A stretch of DNA of 64,000 bases from Rhodobacter sp. 24-YEA-8 (GCF_900105075.1 NZ_FNSK01000001.1:633001-697000), one strand, 5' to 3'; positions 39,567-47,962 are shown, counted from the first letter of the stretch. Numbers and translations: made by a program. Notes: generated by a model from the letters alone, not told the origin.

Positions 39567-40499
39567 ATGCGTCTTCTGTCTGTTGTTTTTGCGCTGTTGC
39601 CGGCCCTTCCGGTGCAGGCGGCCTGGTTCACCGACAATGGCACGCGCGAAGCGATGTCGGTTCTGCGCGCGAAGCCTGTCGCAGATCTCAGCCCGACCGA
39701 ACGCGAGATCCTGACGGCGGCGAACCGCATCGGCTGGATTGCTGTTCCTGACTGTGGCTGGGGTTCGAATGCGGTTCTGGTCACGGTGGAGGGCCAGGAT
39801 TACGCGGTGACCTCACTGCATCTTCTGACCGGAAGGGGGCCGGGCCAGGTGCATTGCGACCCGGGTCTTGACGCGATTTTCCTGCCCAATGCCTCTTATA
39901 TCTTGCCAGACATTTCGTACCAGGCCGGCGACGAGGCTGTTCGCCGCATGGAATTCGAAAACAGGATTGTCGATCTGGAGCCGGATCCGGTGAATTTCAC
40001 CCGCTCTGGTGCGGGGATGCCCTGGGTCGGAGACTGGGTCGCCTATCGGCTGACCGAGACCGTCTCGGATGATATCATGCCCGATTTTGCCTGGGGGGCA
40101 GGGGGCCTGCGCGGGGCGATGCCCTGGTCCGCGCGGCAGAACCCGGCCGGTCCGGTCTGGGTGATCGGCTATGACGGGCGGTTCGAGCAGGAAAACGGCT
40201 GGGAGTTTTCCTGGCAGGGCTGTGAACAGCGCAAGACGCGGCCCGATAATGGCATGATCTATTTCACCTGCGATGCCGCGCCCGGGGCAAGTTCCTCGCT
40301 GATTGCGGTGATGGAAGACGGGCGGCTGACCTTTCAGGGCATTGTGACCGGGATCATGGATCCGGCAATCGGCACGGATATTCCGGTTCCGAAAAGTGCG
40401 CTGTTGTGGAACATCGGCACGCAAAGCGCGGGGATTCAGGCGAAACTCGACCCCCGATCCCTGCCGGAACCAGACGGCTGGCGCGGCCTCTGGCGCTGA
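39567..40499 (+). CDS. Secreted trypsin-like (S1-fold) protein with altered active-site motifs
   Basis: 310 residues from ATG 39567; the signal peptide RLLSVVFALLPALPVQA is cleaved before AWF. The mature part has the layout of a chymotrypsin-fold protease: a strand NAVLVTVEGQDYAVTSLHLL with His85 where TAAHC is expected, then a paired Cys region, and CDAAPGASSSLIAV where GDSGGP is expected. His and a Ser are kept, but the surrounding motifs are not canonical, so activity is uncertain. Substrate unknown. It is divergent from prfC and convergent with the Hint-domain gene. The open frame extends far upstream only as the antisense of prfC. Confidence 0.68.
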   Translation: MRLLSVVFALLPALPVQAAWFTDNGTREAMSVLRAKPVADLSPTEREILTAANRIGWIAVPDCGWGSNAVLVTVEGQDYAVTSLHLLTGRGPGQVHCDPGLDAIFLPNASYILPDISYQAGDEAVRRMEFENRIVDLEPDPVNFTRSGAGMPWVGDWVAYRLTETVSDDIMPDFAWGAGGLRGAMPWSARQNPAGPVWVIGYDGRFEQENGWEFSWQGCEQRKTRPDNGMIYFTCDAAPGASSSLIAVMEDGRLTFQGIVTGIMDPAIGTDIPVPKSALLWNIGTQSAGIQAKLDPRSLPEPDGWRGLWR

Positions 40500-40511
40500 G
40501 TTGCGCGCGGC

Positions 40512-41669
40512 TCAGCCGGGCCTGGTGCGGTCTTCGCTGCTTTGTCCGGAGACGCCGGGCGCTGTGTCCCGTTCTGCGCCCGAATCGTTTGTGACAGCAC
40601 CGGCCCGGCTTTTGCCGCTTGCGCCACGGCTGCGCCAATGTGTCGGGCCGCCGATGGAATCGAGGAATTGCCGCCCTGCCTCGGTCCCGAAATGCTGCAG
40701 ATGGGCAAGGCCGGGAAACTGTGCCCGCACCTCCGAGGCGAATTGCGGTGGCAGACGCGAGATGGTGGCGTCATTGACCATCAGGCTTTCGACCGGGATA
40801 CCCTCGGCATAGATGATCTCATGCTGGTCGAAGATCAGGCTGAACCAGTCGGTCACACCCGCTTCTCGGATGAAAACATGTTCTTCATCAACAAGATGAC
40901 GGGCCTGGACCAGCAGTTCCGACGTGGCCAGCCCCGGCAGTTTATGACGCTGGTAGAGGAACATCCTGTGATGCTGGCCGACGAACAGATCGCCTGAATT
41001 CCCAAATGTGCCGGCCAGGATCACCACCGGCGCGAAGGCCCCGATGGCGCGCAGGCTTGCCCGCCCGATATGGCGCAATTCCTGCGGGCCATGATCGCGG
41101 GTCAGAAGCTTCATCCCCGGGCGCAGCGTCTCGATCGCGACCATGCGACCGCTCGCGAGCGAGATCCTGGTGCCGCGCGCGAAGGAGAGGCTCATCATCG
41201 CCGTCAGCCGGGCATCGCGGGGCGAGACCTCAACCGCCAGAAGCGCATATTCCGCGCGGTCCGAAACCGGAGACAGCGGCAGTACCCAAAGCGCGTCCGC
41301 CCCGTCCTGGCCGATCCGGATCAGCAAAAGCTCCACCCGGTCGCCATCATCGGCCATCAGGGTATAACGCGCGACCAGCTGCACGAGATCGCCCGCCTGA
41401 CCGACGGCAGAGCCGGGGGCAACCCGCTGCGCGCCGCAGTCAGCGGCGGCCTCAAGCAGCAGGCGCGACGGGGCTGCGCCCAGCTCAAGCTGATAGATGT
41501 CGCCGCTTTCAACCTCATCGGGCAGGCCAAGCCCGTCACCGCTGTTCACACCGGAAGAGACGAAAATATCCCCGGCGGCGAAAACCTGACAGGCCTGCCC
41601 GGGCGCCGCGCCAGCCGCTGTTGCGGCGCGCTGGTCCTGGCTGGGGCTCTGGTCGGGGAAAGAAGTCAT
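40512..41669 (-). CDS. Hint-domain (hedgehog/intein-type) protein with Ser in place of Cys
   Basis: 385 residues. Residues about 158-305 match the bacterial Hint domain: FARGTRISLASG, then ETLRPGMKLLTRDHGPQELR and HIGRASLRAIGAFAPVVI, GNSGDLFVGQHHRMFLY, and LIFDQHEIIYAEGIPVESL. The nucleophile usually seen as PCFxxGT is here LSFARGT, so Ser162 replaces Cys. The N-terminal 150 residues form a strand-rich domain with a VFAAGDIFV start and no signal peptide. Family members occur in secreted RTX-type or autoprocessing proteins of Rhodobacterales. The C-terminal 40 residues are low complexity. Confidence 0.8.
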   Translation of the reverse strand: MTSFPDQSPSQDQRAATAAGAAPGQACQVFAAGDIFVSSGVNSGDGLGLPDEVESGDIYQLELGAAPSRLLLEAAADCGAQRVAPGSAVGQAGDLVQLVARYTLMADDGDRVELLLIRIGQDGADALWVLPLSPVSDRAEYALLAVEVSPRDARLTAMMSLSFARGTRISLASGRMVAIETLRPGMKLLTRDHGPQELRHIGRASLRAIGAFAPVVILAGTFGNSGDLFVGQHHRMFLYQRHKLPGLATSELLVQARHLVDEEHVFIREAGVTDWFSLIFDQHEIIYAEGIPVESLMVNDATISRLPPQFASEVRAQFPGLAHLQHFGTEAGRQFLDSIGGPTHWRSRGASGKSRAGAVTNDSGAERDTAPGVSGQSSEDRTRPG

Positions 41670-42037
41670 TTTGCCGGATCTGTCCTGAAACTTTGCCCAT
41701 CAAAACGAGACCTGTTGCTCTGAAATCAGGTCTCAAAATCGTCCGGGCCACGGCCTGGACAGTGGCGGCCCGAATTTGACCGCAAGGTATTTCCGACTGG
41801 TTATTACGCTTATGTATAACAGTTCGCGTCGCGCGGGGTCAAACGCGGCTTGTGACAAATACCCGGGAAGACGCGCATTTTCCTGCGCGAATCCGGCGGT
41901 TCCACCCGGAGGGAATGCGCGCCCCGGCCACGCATGACAGCTGGGCGTATAACGGGGGTATTGGGTTCGAACGGGGGCTTGCAACCCGGAAGGGGCATTG
42001 TCAGGCTGGCCGCTGTAAACGCGCGAAAGGAAGCGAT
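41670..42037. promoter_or_regulatory. Divergent intergenic region between Hint gene and SDR gene
   Basis: 368 bases with no convincing ORF. It contains an inverted repeat GAGACCTG (41707-41714) with CAGGTCTC (41727-41734), just upstream of the Hint gene start on the minus strand. An AT-rich patch with GTTAT..ATAAC symmetry lies near 41802-41822. Promoters for both genes should lie here; exact boxes could not be fixed. The SDR ribosome site GAAAGGAAG is just before 42038. Confidence 0.5.
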
Positions 42038-42817
42038 ATGGATCTGGGCATCAGAGGTAAGACCGCGCTGGTCACGGCGGCGTCTAAGGGGCTTGGCCGG
42101 GGCTGTGCGGAGGCATTGGCGGCGGCGGGGGTCGATCTGGTGATTTGCGCACGCGGCGAGGCGGCTTTGGTGAAGACTGCTTCGGAATTGTCTGAAACCT
42201 ATGGGGTTTCGGTGACGCCGGTGGTGGCCGATATCACCGATGCGACGGCGCGGGCGCGGGTGCTGGAGGCCGCCGGCGCGGTGGATATTCTGGTGACCAA
42301 TGCAGGCGGCCCGCCTCCGGGTGTCTGGAGCGACTGGGACCGCGACGATTTCATCCGCGCGCTTGATGCGAATATGCTGACACCGATCGCGCTGATGCAG
42401 GCGACGGTGCCGGGGATGATGGAGCGGGGCTGGGGCCGGGTGGTCAATATCACCTCGGCTTCGGTCCGGGCGCCGGTGGATGTGCTGGGTCTTTCCAACA
42501 CCGCGCGCACCGGGCTGACCGGTTTTGTCGCCGGAACTGCGCGCCAGGTGGCGGGGAAGGGGGTTGCGATCAACAATCTTCTGCCCGGCATCCATGCCAC
42601 CGACCGCGCTGTCGCGCTGGATCAGGGCCTGGCGGACAAAACCGGGCTCAGCCCTGAGGAGGCGAAGCGCCAGCGCGAAGCCACGATCCCGGTGCAGCGC
42701 TATGGCACGGCGGCGGAATTCGGGGCGACCTGTGCCTTCCTCTGTTCCGTCCATGCCGGGTTCATCATCGGGCAGAATATCCTCGCGGATGGCGGGGCGA
42801 CCAATCTGACGATCTGA
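42038..42817 (+). CDS. SDR-family oxidoreductase lacking the YxxxK motif
   Basis: 259 residues. Rossmann-fold NAD(P) site VTAASKGLGRG (about residues 14-24), NAG motif ILVTNAGGPPPG, and the catalytic Ser strand VVNITSASVRAPVDVLGLSN. Where YxxxK is expected the sequence reads LSNTARTGL, so both Tyr and Lys are replaced. This LSN-x-x-R variant defines a known branch annotated as 3-oxoacyl-ACP reductase-like. The C-terminus GQNILADGGATNLTI is standard. Substrate unknown, and classical dehydrogenase chemistry is doubtful. Confidence 0.85.
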   Translation: MDLGIRGKTALVTAASKGLGRGCAEALAAAGVDLVICARGEAALVKTASELSETYGVSVTPVVADITDATARARVLEAAGAVDILVTNAGGPPPGVWSDWDRDDFIRALDANMLTPIALMQATVPGMMERGWGRVVNITSASVRAPVDVLGLSNTARTGLTGFVAGTARQVAGKGVAINNLLPGIHATDRAVALDQGLADKTGLSPEEAKRQREATIPVQRYGTAAEFGATCAFLCSVHAGFIIGQNILADGGATNLTI

Positions 42818-42836
42818 TCATCTCTCCCCGGCGGGG

Positions 42837-43208
42837 TCATTCATCCGCCGGGTCCATATCGTCGGGTCCAATCCCGGCCTGGGGCAACAGCGTCGTGATC
42901 TTGTAAAGCAGATTGCGCGCGGCGCGTGCGAGGCCGGGATCATTGGCCTCGACATGTCTGAGCCCGCAGGCCAGGGCTTCCAGCTCGTCGGGCGTCAGAA
43001 CGGTCGGCGGCAGCATCAGCGGCGAGCGCAGGATATAGCCCAGCCCGCGTTCGCCTGTCACCGGCAGCCCGGTCGCCGCCATCATCGCCATGTCACGCCA
43101 GACCGTGCGGGTCGAGACGCCAAGGCTGGCCGCCAGCTCTTCCGCCGTATGCAGCTTGCCGTCGCGCAGGATCTGCACGAGGTCGTAAAGCCGGGCATCG
43201 CGTTTCAT
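42837..43208 (-). CDS. Short HTH (DeoR/YafY-type) regulator without WYL domain
   Basis: 123 residues. The N-terminal HTH_11 winged helix is clear: LYDLVQILRDGKLHTAEELA with ASLGVSTRTVWRDMAMM and a wing GERGLGYIL. The middle is the usual linker LPPTVLTPDELEALACGLRH. The C-terminal WYL ligand-sensing domain of full-length YafY relatives (about 230 residues) is missing; the frame stops soon after LLPQAGIGPDD. It may be a naturally short regulator or a truncation. It is convergent with the SDR gene, 19 bases apart. Confidence 0.8.
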   Translation of the reverse strand: MKRDARLYDLVQILRDGKLHTAEELAASLGVSTRTVWRDMAMMAATGLPVTGERGLGYILRSPLMLPPTVLTPDELEALACGLRHVEANDPGLARAARNLLYKITTLLPQAGIGPDDMDPADE

Positions 43209-43455
43209 CTTATGGACCTCTCCTCTCCCGCGACGCCTGTCTCTGCGCCTCCTGTGCTGCCGCCAGGGCCGGGCATCCCCGTCAGGGCAACTGACAAAAT
43301 ACTGTCAGTTGACCAGAGGACACAAGCGGAATGGCTCTTTTATCCGCCCGTCGATTGGCCCTACCCTGGGGACATATCGCGGTCACAGCGGCTGCGAAGA
43401 CGTGAATCACGCTCCGGCTGTCAATCACCGGGGCCCCGTTTGGATGGAGGTTTCC

Positions 43456-43677
43456 ATGCTTCAGAATATCGGCCTTCCCGGCCTCCTGCTTATCGCCGTT
43501 GTTGTTCTCGTGCTCTTTGGCAAGGGCAAAGTATCCTCGCTGATGGGCGAGGTCGGCAAAGGCATCACCGCCTTCAAGAAAGGCGTGTCCGATGGCACTG
43601 CCGAGATCGAGAAAGAGCGCGCCGAGGCTGCCAAGGACGTGACCCCGGCCGAGACGGCAGCAAAAGACAAGGTCTGA
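43456..43677 (+). CDS. tatA: Sec-independent protein translocase protein TatA
   Basis: 73 residues. One N-terminal membrane helix with polar Gln3, ending in the conserved FG (residues 21-22), then the amphipathic helix KGKVSSLMGEVGKGITAFKK and a short charged tail. It forms the pore-like assembly of the Tat pathway for folded proteins. ATG 43456 is taken because GGAGG lies 5 bases upstream; ATG 43444 in the same frame overlaps that ribosome site. Confidence 0.93.
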   Translation: MLQNIGLPGLLLIAVVVLVLFGKGKVSSLMGEVGKGITAFKKGVSDGTAEIEKERAEAAKDVTPAETAAKDKV

Positions 43678-43837
43678 GCCGCAGGGGTCATCACCCTCTT
43701 TGACGGCCCCTGACCGGGCCGGGCAGAGACGGGCGAGACAGCCTTGTTGCAGGCGATGCCGCTGGCCGGATGGCCGGCCGCAAGTCTTGCAGGCGGGCTG
43801 ATCCTGGGGACAACACGCAGTTTAAGGAGAGGCGCGG

Positions 43838-44737
43838 ATGGAAGTCGGCTGGTCCGAGCTTCTGGTCATTGGTGTGGTGGCGCTGGTCGTCATCGGACCG
43901 AAAGACCTGCCCGAGATGTTCCGCACTTTGGGGCGGTTCACGGCGAAACTCAGATCCATGGCACGGGAATTCTCGCGCGCCATGGAAGATGCCGCGAAAG
44001 AAAGCGGTGTCCAGGATGTCGCCAATGACCTGCGCAAGGTGACGAGCCCCAAAAGCATGGGGCTCGACGCGGTGAAATCGGCGGCGGATAAGTTCGAGAA
44101 ATGGGATCCGCTCAAGACCGCGCGGGGCAGCACGCCTGCCACGACGGCGGCCGCGGGCGGGGCTGTGGCACCTGCTGCGGCGGTCGGGCTCGGATCCGCC
44201 GTTGCGGCCGATCCCGCAGGGGCTGAGACGGGCGCGATCCCGGATCCCAATGCGCCTGTCGCTGCCGGAGTCTCTGCTGGCCCGAACACCACCGATCTCG
44301 CGATGAAACGCGCCGAGCGTGAGGCCATTGCCCGCGAAGCGGCAGAGCGGCTGCGCAATACGCCGCCTCCGGCACAAAGCACGGCCAGCGCTTTCGAGGA
44401 TGCGCCAGAGACAATCCCGGCGTCGATCATCACGCCGCCGGTGACCAGCACACCGCTGGGCACCGCACCCGCCGCAAAGCCGGCCGCAAAGCGCAAGGTC
44501 GCGGCGGCGAAGGCCGAAGCCGCTGGCGATCCCGGCCCCAAAGCCAAACCCAGGACCGCCGCAAAGACCAAAGCGGCACCGGCCCCGAAGGCCGAAAAGC
44601 CGGTGACAAAATCCAGGACGGCAGCGGCAAAGGCAGAGACCGGCACACCCGCCGCGAAGCCCCGCAAGACTGCCGCAAAACCCGCCGTCAAAGCGGCTGC
44701 AAAAACTGGCCTCGATAAGGCGGAGGATCAGGCATGA
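43838..44737 (+). CDS. tatB: Sec-independent protein translocase protein TatB, with long Ala/Lys-rich tail
   Basis: 299 residues, much longer than the usual 150-180. The N-terminal 50 residues are diagnostic: EVGWSELLVIGVVALVVIGP then KDLPEMFRTLGRFTAKLR. Residues from about 115 are low complexity: Ala/Gly-rich, then from about 205 repeated AAKPAAK-like units rich in Ala, Lys and Pro. The reason for the tail is unknown; it is cytoplasmic and positively charged. The stop overlaps the tatC start (ATGA). Confidence 0.92.
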   Translation: MEVGWSELLVIGVVALVVIGPKDLPEMFRTLGRFTAKLRSMAREFSRAMEDAAKESGVQDVANDLRKVTSPKSMGLDAVKSAADKFEKWDPLKTARGSTPATTAAAGGAVAPAAAVGLGSAVAADPAGAETGAIPDPNAPVAAGVSAGPNTTDLAMKRAEREAIAREAAERLRNTPPPAQSTASAFEDAPETIPASIITPPVTSTPLGTAPAAKPAAKRKVAAAKAEAAGDPGPKAKPRTAAKTKAAPAPKAEKPVTKSRTAAAKAETGTPAAKPRKTAAKPAVKAAAKTGLDKAEDQA

Positions 44738-45642
44738 CCCAGGAGATCGAAGACAGCTCCGCCCCTCTGATCGAACATCTGATCGAGCTCAGGAACCGCA
44801 TTCTGTGGTCGGTCGGGGCCTTCCTTGTCGCGATGCTGGCCTGTTTTGTGGTGGCGGAACCCATTCTCGGCTTCCTGCTCAAGCCGATCGAAAATGCGAT
44901 GCGCGCGCTCGGAAACCCCAATCCGGTGATGCAATATACCGCGCCGCAAGAATATTTCTTTACCCTGATCCATGTCTCGGTGATCGCGGGACTGGTCGTC
45001 AGCTTTCCGGTGATCGGCTATCAGATGTGGCGCTTTGTGGCGCCGGGGCTTTATAAAAGCGAAAAGCGCGCTTTCCTGCCCTTCCTGCTGGCCTCGCCGG
45101 CACTGTTCCTGCTCGGGGCGGCATTCGCGCAATTCGTCGTCACCCCGATTGCGATGCAGTTCTTCCTGGGCTTTGCCTCGGTCACCTCGATGTTCAACGC
45201 GGTCTTCGGCCAGGTCGCGGGGGCGCTGCATGACAGCTCGCAGGTAGTGGTTCCTGGCGCGGCACCGGCGGTGCCGGCCGCGACCGGCAGCGGGATCGGC
45301 ATCGTCTTCCAGGGTAAGGTCAATGAAACGCTTGATATCTCGCTCAAGCTGATCTTTGCCTTCGGCCTGTGTTTCCAGCTGCCGGTGCTTCTGACCCTGA
45401 TGGGGCGCGCGGGGCTGGTGACGGCAAAAGGCCTGGCCGGGGTGCGTCGCTATGCCATCGTGATCATCCTGATCGTTGCCGCAGTCGTCACCCCGCCCGA
45501 TGTCATGTCACAACTGATCCTGTTCGCCGCCGTCTATCCGCTTTATGAGGTTTCCATTTTCCTCGTGCGCCGGTTCGAGAAGAAACAGGAAGCCGAGGCA
45601 CGTGCGAATGGCGAATGGGAAGAGGACGCAGACGAAGCATGA
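44734..45642 (+). CDS. tatC: Sec-independent protein translocase protein TatC
   Basis: 302 residues, six membrane helices; it recognises the twin-arginine signal. The N-terminal APLIEHLIELRNRILWSVGA and PQEYFFTLIHVSVIAGLVVS are diagnostic. Between helices 3 and 4 lies an enlarged periplasmic loop (about residues 165-200) with a Pro/Ala-rich stretch VVPGAAPAVPAATGSG. The stop overlaps the DUF815 gene by ATGA. Confidence 0.95.
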   Translation: MTQEIEDSSAPLIEHLIELRNRILWSVGAFLVAMLACFVVAEPILGFLLKPIENAMRALGNPNPVMQYTAPQEYFFTLIHVSVIAGLVVSFPVIGYQMWRFVAPGLYKSEKRAFLPFLLASPALFLLGAAFAQFVVTPIAMQFFLGFASVTSMFNAVFGQVAGALHDSSQVVVPGAAPAVPAATGSGIGIVFQGKVNETLDISLKLIFAFGLCFQLPVLLTLMGRAGLVTAKGLAGVRRYAIVIILIVAAVVTPPDVMSQLILFAAVYPLYEVSIFLVRRFEKKQEAEARANGEWEEDADEA

Positions 45643-46511
45643 CTGATAAGCTGAGCGGGGGCGATCTGGCCCCCCAACTCACCCGGATCGCAGCGGCGCT
45701 GGAGCGAATGGCTCCGGCGCCTTTGCCCGATCCTGATTTCACCGCCGCCGAGGCCTTTGTCTGGGCCTCCGGGCCTGAACGGCTTGACCCCGTTCCGCAT
45801 GTGTCGCGCGTCGATATCTCGCTGCTGGTGGGCGTCGACAGGTCGCGCGACACGCTTCTGGAAAACACCCGCCATTTCGCGCGCGGGCTGCCCGCGAATA
45901 ACGCGCTTCTGTGGGGCGCGCGCGGCATGGGCAAATCGAGCCTCGTCAAAGCCGCCCATGCGCAGATCCTTGCAGAGGGGCTGAGCCTCAAGATCGTCGA
46001 ACTCGCACGGGAAGACCTGCCGACGGTCGCGCGGCTCCTGTCGCATCTGCGCGCGGCGCCGGAGCAGCGCTTCCTCCTGTTCTGCGACGATCTCTCCTTC
46101 AGCCATGACGACCAGCATTACAAATCGCTGAAGGCGGTGCTGGATGGCGGGATCTCGGGCCGGCCGGAAAATGTGCTGTTCTACGCCACCTCGAACCGCC
46201 GCCATCTGATGCCACGTGATATGATCGAGAATGAGCGTTCCTCGGCGATCAATCCCGGCGAGGCGGTCGAGGAAAAGGTCTCGCTCTCAGACCGGTTCGG
46301 GCTCTGGCTCGGCTTCCATCCCTGCAGCCAGGACGAATATCTGGCGATGATCCGGGGCTATTGCGACGCGCATGGCGTTACCGTCAGCCCCGAGCGGCTG
46401 CGCGCCGAAGCGATTGAATGGCAGGCGACGCGCGGTTCGCGCTCGGGCCGGGTGGCCTGGCAGTTCTTCTGCGATCTGGCAGCGCGCGAAGGCGTGACGC
46501 TGGCGGTGTGA
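45639..46511 (+). CDS. DUF815-family AAA-type ATPase, coupled to tatC
   Basis: 290 residues from ATG 45639. Walker A LLWGARGMGKSSLVKA, Walker B region FLLFCDDLSFSHDD, sensor-1 VLFYATSNRRHLMP, and the arginine-bearing EKVSLSDRFGLWLGFHPC define the DUF815 branch of AAA+ proteins. The role is unknown. It overlaps tatC by ATGA, so it is translated with the Tat translocase genes, and it is followed 64 bases later by the CorC-type gene. A further in-frame Met 8 codons upstream lies inside tatC and is less likely. Confidence 0.87.
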   Translation: MTDKLSGGDLAPQLTRIAAALERMAPAPLPDPDFTAAEAFVWASGPERLDPVPHVSRVDISLLVGVDRSRDTLLENTRHFARGLPANNALLWGARGMGKSSLVKAAHAQILAEGLSLKIVELAREDLPTVARLLSHLRAAPEQRFLLFCDDLSFSHDDQHYKSLKAVLDGGISGRPENVLFYATSNRRHLMPRDMIENERSSAINPGEAVEEKVSLSDRFGLWLGFHPCSQDEYLAMIRGYCDAHGVTVSPERLRAEAIEWQATRGSRSGRVAWQFFCDLAAREGVTLAV

Positions 46512-46575
46512 CAACAGACTGAAGGTGGCGCGGGCCGGCCACTTTGCGCCCGTTGCGCTGAGAAAGGGCGGCCCG

Positions 46576-47859
46576 ATGCTGACGGAAATCCTGATCCTTC
46601 TGGCGCTGATCGCGTTGAACGGCGTTTTTTCAATGTCAGAGCTGGCGGTGGTGTCGTCGCGGCCGGCGCGGCTGAAAAGCATGGCCGCCACATCGCGCGG
46701 CGCGGCCCAGGCGCTGCGTCTGTCTGAGAATCCGGGGCGGTTCCTCTCGACGGTGCAGATCGGGATCACCGGTGTCGGGGTGCTTTCAGGCGCGCTGGCG
46801 GGGGATACGCTGGGCGGGCGCCTTGCTGCCTGGCTGGCCGCCGGCGGGATGAGCGATGCCTGGGCCTCGCGGATCGGTGTCGGCGGTGCGGTGATCGCGA
46901 TCACCTATGTCTCGCTGATCATCGGCGAACTGGTCCCGAAACAGATCGCGCTGCGCAATCCCGAGGCGGTGGCAGCAAAGGTCGCGCCGCTGATGGCGCT
47001 TTTGTCGGTCGTGGCGGCGCCGGTCGTGTGGTTTCTGGAAAATTCCGGCCGGCTGATCCTGAGGCTTCTCGGGCAGCGCGGCGAGAGCGGTAACAGGGTC
47101 ACTGAGGAAGAGGTCAATGTGCTTCTGACCGAGGCACAGCAGGGCGGCGTTCTCGAGGAAGAAGAGCGCAATATGATCTCGGGTGTGATGCGGCTGTCCG
47201 ATCGCACCGCACGCGCGCTGATGACGCCGCGCCAGGAGGTGACGACGCTGCCGGTGGATCTGGAACCCGATGAGGTGGCAGCGCGGGTCAGTGAGATCGG
47301 CCAGAGCCGTATCCCTGTCGCCGATGCGGCGGGGGATGTGCTGGGGGTGATCCGGCTCACGGATCTCTATGGGGTATTGGCGCGGGGCGACCTGCCGGAT
47401 TTGCGCAGGCTTTTGCGCAATGTGCCGGTGATCTCGGACCGGATGGAGGCACTGGATGTGGTCGCTGTGCTGCAACGGGCGGGCGAGCACCTGGCGCTGG
47501 TCTATGACGAATATGGCAATTTCGAAGGGCTGATCACGCAAAGCGACCTGTTGCAGGCGATCACCGGCGCCGAGGCCGGGGCGGACCCGCGCGAGCCGCC
47601 GGTCTTCGAGCGGGCCGACGGATCGCTCCTGGTGGCAGGCTGGATGCCAGCCGATGAATTTTGTGACCGTATGGGGCTGCCGCGCGATGCGGCCGGCGAA
47701 TATGACACCGTGGCGGGTCTGGTCCTGCACCAGCTCGGCCATATGGCGGGTCTTGGCGAGCGTTTTGCCCTTCAGGCTCCGGATGGCGTGGCCCTAAGCT
47801 TCGAGGTCGTGGATCTCGACGGGCTCAGGATTGACAAGGTGCTGGTGTCAAAGCTCTGA
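46576..47859 (+). CDS. CNNM/CorC-type membrane protein (hemolysin C-related)
   Basis: 427 residues. N-terminal DUF21/CNNM membrane domain (to about residue 190; NGVFSMSELAVVSSRPARLK, FLSTVQIGITGVGVLSGA, ELVPKQIALRNPE), then a CBS pair (about 205-330; VMRLSDRTARALMTPRQEV; AGDVLGVIRLTDL), then a CorC_HlyC domain (GWMPADEFCDRMGL and AGLVLHQLGHM). Members are linked to magnesium or cobalt efflux/homeostasis; the hemolysin name is historical. Substrate not proven. Confidence 0.88.
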   Translation: MLTEILILLALIALNGVFSMSELAVVSSRPARLKSMAATSRGAAQALRLSENPGRFLSTVQIGITGVGVLSGALAGDTLGGRLAAWLAAGGMSDAWASRIGVGGAVIAITYVSLIIGELVPKQIALRNPEAVAAKVAPLMALLSVVAAPVVWFLENSGRLILRLLGQRGESGNRVTEEEVNVLLTEAQQGGVLEEEERNMISGVMRLSDRTARALMTPRQEVTTLPVDLEPDEVAARVSEIGQSRIPVADAAGDVLGVIRLTDLYGVLARGDLPDLRRLLRNVPVISDRMEALDVVAVLQRAGEHLALVYDEYGNFEGLITQSDLLQAITGAEAGADPREPPVFERADGSLLVAGWMPADEFCDRMGLPRDAAGEYDTVAGLVLHQLGHMAGLGERFALQAPDGVALSFEVVDLDGLRIDKVLVSKL

Positions 47860-47889
47860 TGCCGGCGCGTCTGGCAGGCTTCAGATGCC

Positions 47890-47962
47890 TCCGGCGGGGA
47901 TATTTAAGAGACAGATGAAATCCGCTCTTCGTCTTTTCATCTGTCTCTAAATATCCCGGGGG
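47890..47962. repeat. Head-to-head pair of intergenic repeat elements
   Basis: CGGGGATATTTAAGAGACAG then ATGAAA at 47895-47920 is mirrored by TTTTCATCTGTCTCTAAATA then TCCCG (47935-47959), with a 14-base AT/GC mixed spacer. The arms match over about 25 bases with one or two differences. The element is the same core seen once at 4838-4860. As RNA it forms a long stem and may terminate both the CorC-type gene and nlpD, which converge here. Confidence 0.8.
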
